NCBI GenBank assembly: GCA_051294375.1
Contig: CM119263.1
Location: 16,098,532 to 16,162,531 of the forward strand
Source: Paraspadella gotoi
Lineage: Eukaryota > Chaetognatha
DNA: 64,000 nt
Direction: 5' to 3'
Shown here: positions 11,844-24,600 of the stretch, piece after piece
How the letters are laid out: every line of letters begins with the position of its first letter
How positions within the stretch are numbered: the first letter of the stretch is position 1
Translations under genes and position numbers: made by a program
The notes under the pieces: generated by a model
What the model was told of the DNA's origin: nothing
What the model saw: the letters and a program-made list of their open reading frames with translations, nothing else
Database searches by the model: none

Positions 11844-12619
11844 GTAAATTGGGCAAGAATTTGGTTCCATGTAGTGCCTGGTAGCGTCAAAACGCAATAT
11901 GAGATGGCGTTGTTAAAGATAAGTGACTTCTGGAACAGGAGACTAGGTGTTAATCGCAGCGGCTCGTCGAGGTATGTCACCAAATGAATATGGAAGTTTG
12001 AGCGTCGTCGTTGAGATATCCGTTCAATCCAAAGCTTCCGTGGCCTTGAAATTTAGTTTTCATTAAGAATCAGTCGGTAAGTGTAGGAGCACAGATGCCC
12101 ACCAAATGTCTATCAAGCAAAGCGATTTTCCAATAAATGAAAATGAAATCCTCACTTTCTACCACGGTTAATATTTAATTTATTTATAAATTTCAAAAAT
12201 TGAAACGAGTTTCGCAGTTAATATTTCCTGTCCACTGCCTCCATTCCTTCGTCCGTGATGATGGATTTAATAAAAGATCCTTTCTCTCTGTTCTTCCAGC
12301 TGCGAATCGCTAGTTAATTAAATTTTTAAATTTTATTTTCGATAGTTTGTGTTAGACTCTTTGTTCACGTGATTCTTTTGTAGATCATTTCATGTACAAA
12401 AACAAAAAGCGTTTGTTCGTTCGTTTTGTTTCATAGAAGCATTTCTTTCTTTTACGGCGGAATCACATTGCTCGTTTGTTTCTGTTCAGTATGCCAATAC
12501 ATAGACGTCGCTTTTTTTATTACCCACCGTTAAATTCGTCCTCGGACCTTTTATTTTCTTTTGCTGAGGTGTTTAGAAAAAGGATCTCCTTTTAAACTAT
12601 TGTTCATGCATTTATTTTT

Positions 12620-12663
<44 letters not shown>

Positions 12664-15600
12664 CTCGGCATCTCCTTCTCTCTCTCTCTCTCTCTTCTCT
12701 CTCTCTTCCTAGGCATCCGCTCCCTCCTTCACTCATCGCTGATCTCTCCTCTCTCTCTCACTGGAGGGTACAGGGACGATGACGTCGATACCTCTTGACG
12801 CCACACCCACTTCCGTCATTCGCGGCCTCGGTTCCGGTTGCGAGGGCGTCACCTTCACGACGGCCGGGGCCGGCGCCACCGGCCTCGGCGCAATCACCAC
12901 CACCGTCAATTCGGCGTCGGTCTCCGCCCCGGCGTCACCGCTGCATGGCCAGAGTCCTCTGCCGGGTCAGAAAGGGATCCTAATGTTTAAAGGACTATTT
13001 TTTTCATACAATCGAATCTTCGTTACTTTATTTATTTCATTTTGGCTTTTTTAATTTTTCAAGGGATCATTTTACAATAAATATTGACAATAACGAATTT
13101 CCCTCGTTCACGTCTTAGGAATGGCGTCGGTTTCCGCCCGAGCTTCGCCCCATCCCCAGGGAGGGTTGCCACATGCCGCCTCAACCCCAATGGGCATCTT
13201 CCAAACTCCGCAGGATATGGCAGGTGGGTCGCGGTTGCTTTGTGAAAAGGCAAGGTGGCAAGGCAGTGAAAAGTCTAAAACCTGAATAAAAAGAGTGTAA
13301 TGCGAGATATCAAGGTCTGCCAACTATTTATTAATATCGTTCCTCATTATACGGTAATTAATTGAAAACAGTATTAATTAGCATCGTCTTCTTAACTTCT
13401 AAAACCTCGTATTTATGATTTCTATTTAATCGAGTAACAACACAAGGAGTACTCGAAAAAAAAAATAACCGAGTAACTCAGTTAACTCGTTTCACATGAA
13501 CACTGAACATTGAACAGAGTTTTATTTTTAAAGTTTTTCGAATACTCCAGGAGGAATGATTAATTGTTTAGCAAAGCAATTATATTATTTATCAATATTA
13601 ATCCATTAATAGAACCATTCTTTTCATCACGCCTTTATTTTAACAAAACCTCCTTTTTTCCTCAAAGAATTTTTCGGGGGCGATCACTTCTCTCTCCTTT
13701 CTCTGACTTTCTCTCTGTCTCTCGCTCCGAATCTCCGTCTCCTTTCTTTTCTCGTTTTTAATAATCGAGCCGGAGTTAAAAAATTTTAATTTGAACGCTT
13801 CACTTGAAATTTCTTTCAATATTTTATTTTCTTAATCGGAATTTTCGAGGATTCATTGAAAGGAATCGAAATTAAAATGAAAACCTCATTGCTCTTTCCT
13901 CTTTGTTGTCGGGATTGCTAAAGTGGCCAAAGTGGCCACAGTGGCCAAAGTGGCAAGAGGGGCAAGAATGGCCCTTGTGGCCGGAGTGGCACTAGAGGCG
14001 AGAAGGCGTTCTCTATTTGATGTTACATTTGCAGCTTTCTGTTCCTCTGGGAAACCTAGTGCCATGATGAATTCTCATTTACTCTTTCATCATCTTCCTC
14101 AAAAAAATATCGCAAAACGATTCCCCCGAAAGATTCAATTGTTCAAAAACTAACGAGCCCATAATAAAAATACCTTCTTCCGCCCTCCAAAAACGATTTG
14201 CCCGCCCACTCAACGCATTCTCACCTCAAACCCTCCCACTTAACTCAAATCCCAATCGCCATAACCTTTTCGTCCTCCATTTCTGGCCTCAGCCCCTGCG
14301 GCGACTCTCTCCAACGCCGAGTGGCAAAGAGAGGCACTCAGGTTCGCCGTTCAGATTCTTCTCTCAAATTTGGCGGAGGAAAATTTCGACCTTTCCTTCC
14401 TACCCACGCCGCGTCCGCCAGTTCCGGGTTTCTGGTCCGCGGGAAATGTCTCGGGAGTCGTGACCGGATCGCAGGGGGTCGCAGCGTCGTTTCCCGGCGA
14501 GGAAGCCCCCTTCAAAGTCGACGAGGCAATTCGACTACCTTGCGCGTTTCGCCCGCCCGCGGCGGCGACGGTAGTGACGTCGGTGTTTAGAGAAGCGACG
14601 CCGACGTTTCCGTGGCAACGGGCACCCTCTTGGCAGCGTCGATTGGCTTTGTTGACGGATCGTCTGGCGCCGACGGGTCAGTCGTTTGATGACGGATTTG
14701 AATCATCGACGAATTCTCTTCGAGAATCCGCGGCGCTGATGACTAAGGAAGACGAAACCGTCCAACGATCCGTCGACGCCGTTGATCCATCGATCGTATC
14801 TGGCGCCGCCAACCATCGCTTGGTCGACCCCCCGGGTCAAGATTGTCACGCCCGTGCCGTTGCGAATTTCGATCCGCAAACTCTAACGCGTGACGTTGAC
14901 TCTAATGGCGTCTCGTATAAAACCGGAGTTTTGAATTTACCGGCAAAGTTTGATCAGTTCGGATTCGCTGTCCGAAATGAGGATGACCAACGCCATCTTC
15001 CCAGTTTCAAAGATATGAGAGAGAATTTTGACGATGCAACGGCGAGCGCTTCTTTGATCCCTGCCCAGGCGGCCAACGTCGTTGAGTCTGGCCTGGAAAA
15101 GTACGATGGTAACGAGTTCTTTATCTAAACTCACCTCGCTATATCTAATCTTGTTCATCGATGGGATCTTTCGGCAATCGTCTCTTCTTTCTAGATTTGG
15201 CTTTGGAAGAAATTTTTTTTTTTTTTTACTATATATCGCGGTTCTCTCTTTAAATTTTTATTTATATTAATTGACGTTTGTTTACTCACCTTTCATTTCA
15301 TGGAATTCAGATGAGGCGCGAGGGTTTATCTTTTCGCCTTTACAATTCCAAGATCCAAGTGAGTTCATTTTCATCCAAGGGATACTCGGTTTCAGACGTA
15401 GTCTTCAATTTTTTTTTTTTTTAAGTTTTTGGTATCTTAAGCTTTCGTCAGTAAGATTCCAAAATCAAAACTGTTCAGTTTGTTCTTTATGTTCGCCCGT
15501 TAATTCTTGTTCTTTAGTCTTTATCACTTCGCCGAGTTTTACTGGTCCGCCGTAAACTCAAAGCGTCAAACCCACGCATTTTTTTTTTTAACGCATATGC

Positions 15601-18600
15601 TTGCTCTCAAAAGATGAAACCTTTTCTTTTGAATTCTCTAACTGTATCACTCACAACTAAAAATCAACGTCACCCATCGCCCCTTTTATCGTGTTACTTC
15701 CACTCGACGCATGTTTCCTGTTCATTCACTCTTTGATTATCCCTCCACCCAACGCATGTTTTTATTCATTACCCCCCNNNNNNNNNNNNNNNNNNNNNNN
15801 NNNNNNNNNNNNNNNNNNNNNNNNNNNNNNNNNNNNNNNNNNNNNNNNNNNNNNNNNNNNNNNNNNNNNNNNNNNNNNNNNNNNNNNNNNNNNNNNNNNN
15901 NNNNNNNNNNNNNNNNNNNNNNNNNNNNNNNNNNNNNNNNNNNNNNNNNNNNNNNNNNNNNNNNNNNNNNNNNNNNNNNNNNNNNNNNNNNNNNNNNNNN
16001 NNNNNNNNNNNNNNNNNNNNNNNNNNNNNNNNNNNNNNNNNNNNNNNNNNNNNNNNNNNNNNNNNNNCTTTCTCTTCCCTATTCCTGCTTCTGTATTTAT
16101 ATATTTCCTTTTTCGATCTTTTCGTTTCGCTTATTTGTGTTGTTGATGATGCAGTTGGATTAGGTTCCCAGTCTTTTCTTAGCATCTAACAGGCTTATTA
16201 ATAATTACGTATATGTTGCAATTAAAATACATTGGTTTTTTTCAGTATTCCTTCAGAAAACTACCAAAAAAATATTTGAAACCAAATACGGTTCTTTTGA
16301 AAAAAAATAAAGGAATAAGAGCCACATAATGTAGATGGAACACATAATTTTACATAGTTCGACTAATTAATTAACTGATCTATCGAGTGAACAAAACACA
16401 TAAAAATAAAATGACAACAGAAAATTAACATAAGCAACTTTTCTTTAAAAATGTTAAAATGCACCATCACTAGCTGCCACCCGGAAAAACGAAGGTCCTG
16501 ATTTGTTGCTCTCATTTTTTACTCGTTTCCTGAGTTAGCAGTTTGTTTTTTCGCAAACTCAGGAAAAGAAAACAAAAATAAGGAAAGGAAAACAAAAGAC
16601 CGCATCGTTTGGCGGGAGAGATAGAAAATTTCTGTCTTGCGGAGGAGGAGGAGGAAGTTATAGAAAAAGCATTGATAAGTAAACTCACGGATATGGTGCT
16701 TAAGTAAAAAGGTAAAATTTAAAAAAAATGGATGGAAAAAAAGATAAAATAATTGCAGATAGGAAGAAATAAACGTAAATAAGCACAAAACTAATACGTA
16801 AAAAATTTAAAAAGTAAAAAAAAGCCTTGGAAGAAAGTAATAGAAAAAAATTTAAAAACACGATGAAAAAAAAATTTTAAAAGTGTGTGAGAAAAAGGAA
16901 AAGGCGCTAGAATGTATGATAATGTTTGTCTTGTGCCATTTTTTCTTCCTATTTCAGTTTGTTTTTGTCTTTTGTTTTGTTATTGATTTAGTTTGTGAAC
17001 CACTCGTTTGGGGCTTTTGGGGGCGTCTCTGTCAGGTTGACCTCGATGCTTTTTTCTGGAACGCTATCTCTTTATCTATTTCTCTCTCTCTCTCTCACTC
17101 CCTCTCTCTCTCTCTCTCACTCCCTCTCTTGCTCGCACATTCTCTCCTTCCGAGAATGCCGACGGCGTTCGAGTAAAAAAAATGAAGAGAGAAAGAAAAC
17201 TAGTAAAAGCTAATGGGCCCCGTTTTGCAAAATCGAGCAAAATGGAATGCTGTAAACAGGGCCAGAATCGTTAATACTGTATTTCGTTCGCATTTTCACA
17301 TGGCACCCAAGGAAAGAACTTTGTTGGCTTGGAGGCACATAGAAATACAAAATTACTGTTAAAATTACAATTATTACTGACATGAACTACGGCAGTAAAT
17401 ATTTTAAGAATTAAAATGCTATGAATTGTAGTATTCGGTTATATCACTACATATAATGAATATTACAAGAAGTAATTATTTTATTATCAACGAGTAAACT
17501 TATTTTGAGAGAAGAGAGAGCGAGAATGAATGAGAGAGAGGGAGAGTGAGTGCCTCGGGAGCTTTTTCCGATTTGTCTTACGATATTGTCGTCGATGGAA
17601 AGCTAAAGAATAGGAACAGGAAAGCCGAAGGAATTGAAGAGAAACAGAAAATATGTAAATGGATGAATAAATAAATTAAGGAACAATTTAATGAATGAAA
17701 GAAGAAATTTATGAATGATTTACGGACAGAATGACTCGATTGAAGAGCGAGTAATAATTCTTATGAGTTAGTGACAGAACCGTTCAATATAAGCAGTCCC
17801 TGAGCTTCGGATCAGGCTGTAACTCCGTGTTACAGGCTGGTTAAGCGTCCCGTCCCTCTTAACTGCTAGGCGACTACCGAGCTAGAATCCCGGACATTTG
17901 GGTTGGGAGGGGAATGACTTGCCTCCTGCTCCAACGGCCGCTGATGAACCGTTGGGGAATTTTAGTCCAGCTTACTATCAAAGAAATAATACTGGTTGTC
18001 AACGACACCTACATAGAGGTTGCTCATTTAAAGTCTGCAGGACGAGTGACAGACGTATATATAAACTATGTATTATACAGGGACTTCAATCTGGAGTTAT
18101 ATACGCGAAGTGAAAAGATCCCAAATCGGTTAAAATGTTCTTTCCAATGCGATTTCGCATGTAAGGAATTGACGAAATCGTTTATTTTTTTGCATGCAGT
18201 TGATATTTCTCCTTTTTTTTTGCCTTGCTTCAGCCGATTGTCATTGGTGATGTTTTTCCTGTGTTTGAGTCGTTGCTCTTTCGCCTTTGGTCGCGAAGCG
18301 AATTTCATCCTCCGATTCATGTCAGTTGTTAAGTCATTAACGCTTCTCTTCCGTTTTCCCTCAGGGCTAACGTCGAACGCTAACGTCATGCCGCTAATCG
18401 GGGACCTTACCAACAAAATCAAAGCCCTGTCTTCCAATATCAACGAAGCAGCGCTAGGTAAGGAACGGGACACGCCGATCCTCTCTTCTCTTCATCGGCG
18501 GATTTATGAATCGTTTCGTTTAAAACTCGTCAGGTGGCGCAAACTCTCAAACTCAAAACGCCGTCTCTATCGCCCAAGCTCAAGTTCAACTGGCGCAAGC

Positions 18601-21600
18601 GCAGGCACAAGTGAGATGGCCGACCATAAGTCTGAACGTGGTGGGGCAATTGAATTCTTTAAAAAAATCCCCGACCAGGTTGCCGCACTTCAAACTGGTC
18701 TCAACGCCCAGACTTCGACAGCCCTGTCGGCCACACATCTGAACGCTGCTGCCCTGAAACAGGTATTGGAGGATGAATTGGTGGATCATCTCTTGAACCA
18801 GGAAATGAGTAAGGTGAGGAGGCGGTCACGAGGGAAGGGGATAGAGATTAGAGGTAGTCGCGGTTTTAAAGGAGTGAAGTTCGAAAGGAAATCTCAAATA
18901 AGAATCGGTTTTTTTTTTTGTTTTTGTTTTTGTTTTTTTTACGCTTTGAAGAACAAAGTGGTACGCGAGCTTACCAGATAATTTTTTTTGATTTTTCGCT
19001 TTCATGACGCTTACTATATTCATATGTAATAAGCTTTAAAAAAAAAAAAATTTCGCTTCACGTGTAAAGAACCAACGCTTGTTTACTGATATAATTCGCT
19101 CGTTGCTTCTTTCACGCTCGCAAAAGGCCCAAACTCAATTGATACAACAACAAGCCATCGCGGCAGCCGCGCTTGCGGCGGCGCAGGCCAACGCTGATCC
19201 CAGGAGTAGCAACATTGGAGTTTTAGCAGGGGTATTTATTGCCTTTTTAAGTTGAGACAATTTGGAGGCGGGTAGGTCTCACCTTGGCTTGATCGCGCTT
19301 TGCTTCAGATGGGGATGCAACCATCGCCAAATGTTGCCGCAGCTGCCACACAGACCACCGCTATGACGACAACCGCAACGCCAATCATGAGTCAAATGCC
19401 GCAGCAGCCGCAGCAGCAGCCTTCACAACCTCATCCATCCAAACCCAAGGCAGGCTTCGCCAAATCAGAGTTGGAAACAAATACGAAAAAACAAGCCTCA
19501 ATAATTTCATCCCATTTCCCACTCTTTTTAATCCTTCTTTCTATCTTTTTTTTTCCTCGTTTGTTTTTTCACATTTTCACTCCTTCCTCCTTTTTTTTTC
19601 ACTCACTCGGATTTGATTTTTTNNNNNNNNNNTTTCACTCCTTCCTCCCTTTTTTCACTCACTCGGATTTGATTTTTTTTCCCCCCCATGTTATTTTTTT
19701 CCTTATTTTCTCCCGCGCTTTATTTTTCCTTTGTGGTTTTTACTCTTATTTTTTGTCTCCCTTTTTATTCTCTTTCTCGAATTTGCCTGCTCATTTTTAT
19801 TTCTTTTCTTCTTCTTTTTCCGAGTATTTTCCGCTGTTCCTCCTTGTTTTTCTTTTGTTTCACTGCGTCTTCTTTCTTTACTTTCCTCGCACTCCGTATT
19901 CCTTCTTCCGCCGCCTGCTCCTTTTCCCCCCAACTTGTCCTTAATGTCATTTCTTCTCGGCATCGTAGGTCGCCGTTTACATCGCGAAATACAACTACGA
20001 CCCGTTTCGGTTTTCCCCCAACGAAAATCCGGAGGCGGAACTTTGCATCAACGCCGGCGACTACATATTCGTCGTCGGCGAAATGGACGAGGTCAGCGAG
20101 GGACTGGGGTTGGGAAATGAAACTATGGGTTAAAATAATTTTGTCCAAAGTTAGCGGCAAGTTGGCTTATTTTTTGAATGAATGAATAATTATATGTTGG
20201 TTATGCTATTCCCATAAATCAAAGAATGATAATCTCGGAGCGTTCCATCCTCCAGGATGGATTCTTCGATGGCGAGACGATGGACGGTCGTCGCGGATTG
20301 GTTCCTTCGAACTTCATCGAAAAAGTGATGGACAACGACTTGCCCGACCTCGTGACGGTCAAAAACATGATCGCGCGCTTGACTCAGGCACAGGTAATGA
20401 GGAGCTTTGTTGGGGCTGATGAGACGTTTCATTGATATTGTTGATACATTCTCTCTCTCCCTCCCGCTTTGGCCAACGCAGTCTCGAAGCGTCGAAGCCA
20501 AAGCGGATCAAAAGCTCACCTTGCAGACGGCATCGCCGTCGTCGACGGGTTTGGCGACAGCTGCCGCTGCGGCTGCAGCGCCTGTTGTTGAAGCCGGGGG
20601 CGCCACGCCTCCGGCTGGTCAGCGGCAGCCACTCACCTCAGCGCAGCAAGCGAGGCTCGCCGTGGCCGCCAAAGCCCCGGGAATTGTGCCAGGTAGGAAA
20701 TCTACCCCATTATTATGAGGGTTGGCTAGAAGAAAAAAAATTTTCAATTCGTTTGATTCATCATACTTGGTCGTTCGTTTTATCTTTAGTGACGGAAACA
20801 GAAAAGGAGCAGATGTTGGCTCAACAGCTGCAGGAGGCACAAAATCGCATCAAGGAATTGCAGGATCAACAGCAAACCCAACAAAAGCAGCCGCAACCGC
20901 TTCAGCAGCAGCCAACGTCCATAGCTTCTTCGTCACTTCCCATGGCTCAACCAGTTATGTCGCAGAGGACAGTGATTGGTCAAATTTCCACGGCTCAGGT
21001 CGCCTCGACAACCGTTAATCAAACTGCGGCAGCATCTTCCATTGTGGCTCAATCACTTACTCATCCTCAAGGAATCGGTATTTATTATTTTTTGGCTAAA
21101 AAAGCATCTTGATCCCTTTCTCCATTATCCTATGTTGTTTTATTCACAGCTCAATCAACTGCCATCCCCTCGACAGGCTATCAACCGGGCCAACAAACAT
21201 TGCAACAAAATGTTCAGCCTCCCTTTCAACAGGGTCAGACTTCTTTGCCAATAACACAGCAATTGGGTCAAACGGTGGGCCAAGGGTTTGCAGGACAGTC
21301 TCAGTTACAAACTGGACAGCAACTTCAAGCAGGACAGTTGCACTCTGGACAACAAATTCAAACTGGTCAACAACCATTACAGCCTGGACATCAACAATTA
21401 CAAACAGGGCAACCAGGCCAGTCTAATTTACATCCTGGTCAGACATCGTTGCTTGGCCAGCAACCTGGTCAACAACCTTTACAACCGGGTCAGCAGCAGG
21501 TCCATCCTGTTCAACAATCCTTGCAACCTGGGCAACAACCCTTGCAGCCTGGGCAACAAACACTGCAACCTGGGCAACCACCACTTCAACCTGGGCAACA

Positions 21601-24600
21601 ACCACTTCAACCAGGACAACAACCAATTCACCCTGGGCAACAACCACTTCAACCCAGTCAACAACCTCTACAGCCGGGCCAAACAATGCAGCCAGGTCAA
21701 CAAGCAATGCAGCTAGGTCAACAACCAATGCAACCTGGGCAACAACCACTGCAACCTGGACAACAATCACTGCTACCAGGTCAACAACTACAACCAGGTC
21801 AACAACAACTACAACCAGGTCAACAATCTATGCAACATGGCCAGCAAAATCTCCAGACTGGACAGCAATCACTGCAACCCAGTCAACAACACTTGCAACC
21901 AGGTCAGCCATCTTTGCAGCCAGGCCAACAACCTCTACAGCCTGGTCAGCAACCATTGCAGCCTGGACAACAAACCTTAACAACTGGTCAACAACTGCAA
22001 CCAGGTCAACAATCACTGCAAACTGGTCAACAACCATTGCAAACTGGTCAACAGTCATTGCAGCCTGGTCAATCACAATTGCAATCTGGTCAACAGTCTA
22101 TGTTGCCTGGCCAAATTCAGTCGGGGCAAACAAATATACAATCTACTCAACAAGGGATGCCTGGGCAAATTCCTACAAGCCATCAAGGCCAAGGAATTCA
22201 CCAAAGTCAAATGGGTCAACTTCCAGCAACACAAGTACCGGGTCAAATCCCAACTACGACAAGTACATATGGCCAACAACAACCTGGAACACAAACACTT
22301 ACGAGTCAAGCACGAGACCAGTATGGGCAACCGGTTGGTCAATCTGCACCTACTCCCGTCAGTCATCCTGGTTTACAAATGAATCAATTTGGGCAGACTA
22401 TACCGACTACTCAAGAAAGTCAGTATGGCACCCAAGGTTTTGGAGCGCAACAACAACAACAAACTCAACAGCAGGGCCAATTCGGACAACCGTCTCAATT
22501 TGGCATTGGAACTAGACAACAAACTGGTCCTGGTGCATCACAAGCTCAGCAGGGTACAATGGGTCAATCAACTACAGGCCCTCGCCCCACGCCTTCTATG
22601 CCTGGTTTTCCGAGAGCCACATCACAACAACAAATACAGCAGTCGGGGGGACAGCTACGCCCTGGGCAGAACACACTTCAGGGGCAGGCCCAGGGCCAGG
22701 GACAGCTTTCGGGAGCCCCTGGCATGATGGGAGTCGGGGGGCAATTGCAGCAAATGCAGCAACAGCAAATCCGACCCAACATGCAACAACAAGGTTATTT
22801 TCTAAATAAAAAAATGAATTCACCAATTATTTTTCTTCATCGAGCTCCAACTTTAAATGCATTTATATTTTATAAAGGTACTGGAATGATCCAACCCCCG
22901 GGGGTAGGTCCGCCAGCCGGAGTGGCGGGAGTTATGGGCGGCACTCAGCTTACTTCTACTGAACCCGTTCCGGCCCCATCCTCGATCCAACTGGAGAGAC
23001 AAATGAATAACGGGGTGGTGATTTGTTGGCAACCTCCTCTGAACACACCCATGCACATGATTCAAGGATATCAGGCGAGTCGGAATACGATCGTGGAATT
23101 TTTGTGAAATGTTTTTCTTTTTTATAAAATATATAAAATTCCAACCAAACTTTCTTTATTCCTAGATTTTGGTCAACAAAGAAATTCGTAATCAAGTCTC
23201 TGTTTCGGAGCCTTGTCGTCAAATGGTGGACGGAGTCGACGCCAACCTCGTCAATCGAGTCTCCATCAAAACCATAATGCAGCGGGGAGTCTCCAAGGAA
23301 GGGGAATGCACTATGCTCGTCGGCAGAGGTTGGTCTCGTTAAGTCGTGCGAATAATAATTTGATTTGTAAAGGACTTCCGAAGCATAGTTCAAATAAACT
23401 ATAAAGGGAAGGGGATGTATTTTTTCAAATAAAACTATAAGAATTTTCAATCATAAAATTTTTTTTTCAAGATTGGGATCCAACGACTGAAGGTGAGGCT
23501 GTTAGAAATACTGATCATCTTTTTTTACAGCCCATAGTTACGTATGCATCAGATAACTTTAGTTTGAATACGATACCTCGGATAACTGGCAAACTGCATC
23601 TTCCTTTTTTTTGCAAATTTATGCCGCAATCTCAGCCAGAATTTTTTTTTCATAACTTTGATTTTGCGTTAATTTATGAAAATAGATAGGAAGATATTGT
23701 CCAAATATTATCATATAATCAAGTAACGAGGATTTTCATCTTTGCCTAAATCAATTCATTGAGCAGAAACAAATTGCCTGTATTTGTTTGAATTATTCCT
23801 TGAAGGCTTAATAGAGACTTTATAAATCCTCACATTAGTTTTTTTTTTTTTTTTTTTTTTTTTTTGTAAAAACACATTTTTGATGCAGCTGTTTTGAAAA
23901 ACTGCTTTTGGCACAACTTTATTTTTGAGCACTTTTGAAGCTGCATTAAGATTTGAATAATCTGTAGGCCATAATTATCAATATTATTTACTGAAGCTTA
24001 GCAATGAATTATACTTGAAAGTAAACTGAATTTCAAATAACACCAAAAAACTATATTTTTATTTCAGAGGCGAAAGCGATTCCGTCTGAACTAATGTTTC
24101 CGAGTTATGGAGCGGACAAAGCCACAATATCCTGGATGCCAGGGAATTCTAATTTTCATCATATCATTTACGTTAACAATAAGGTGAACAAATGCTTTTT
24201 GTTCGGATTTTGGAAGGCCGAGTATTTATATTATAAAGGTTCTAAACTCCAAAATCTCTTTCCCCCAAATCCCATGCACAGGAGGTTAAAACGATTCCAC
24301 CTAGTCGCTGTTCGGCCGACTTGGTTGATCTACTACCAAATACCCTCCACAAGATCTCGGTCCGCGCGAAGCCTCACGATGCCTTCCACGGGGGGCGCGG
24401 CCGTGGTCATATGGAACCGCAGTTGATTGCCACTGTCGATCTCAGGACGAAACCTCCGGGTTAGTGCTTATTATACTTTATACAACTTAATAGATGGCCT
24501 GTCGTTGATGGGGAACTGGTTTTTGACCCCCCGTCATCCTTTCCATTTATGCAATTCAGGCCCGCCAGAGCCGCCAACGAACATAACGGTGACCGCTGGT

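Larger units (their letters stand above)
15359..18364. other. RIM-BP intron with 290-N gap
   Basis: Contains N gap 15778-16067, AT-rich sequence, a CT array and the SINE-like segment at 17805-17905. An exon could be hidden in the gap. Confidence 0.6.

Noticed and set aside
13920-14153. VAKVATVAKVA-type peptide as a RIM-BP exon
   Set aside because: It derives from a short GTGGCCAAA repeat and lacks a consensus donor in the right phase.
17914-18981. 355-codon open frame
   Set aside because: It runs through introns and three RIM-BP exons, partly in their frame. The parts outside the exons look like intron sequence, so the frame is coincidental.
21423-22366. Minus-strand frames rich in Val/Ala/Leu opposite the PGQ repeat
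   Set aside because: Mirror translations of the coding repeat with no independent signal.
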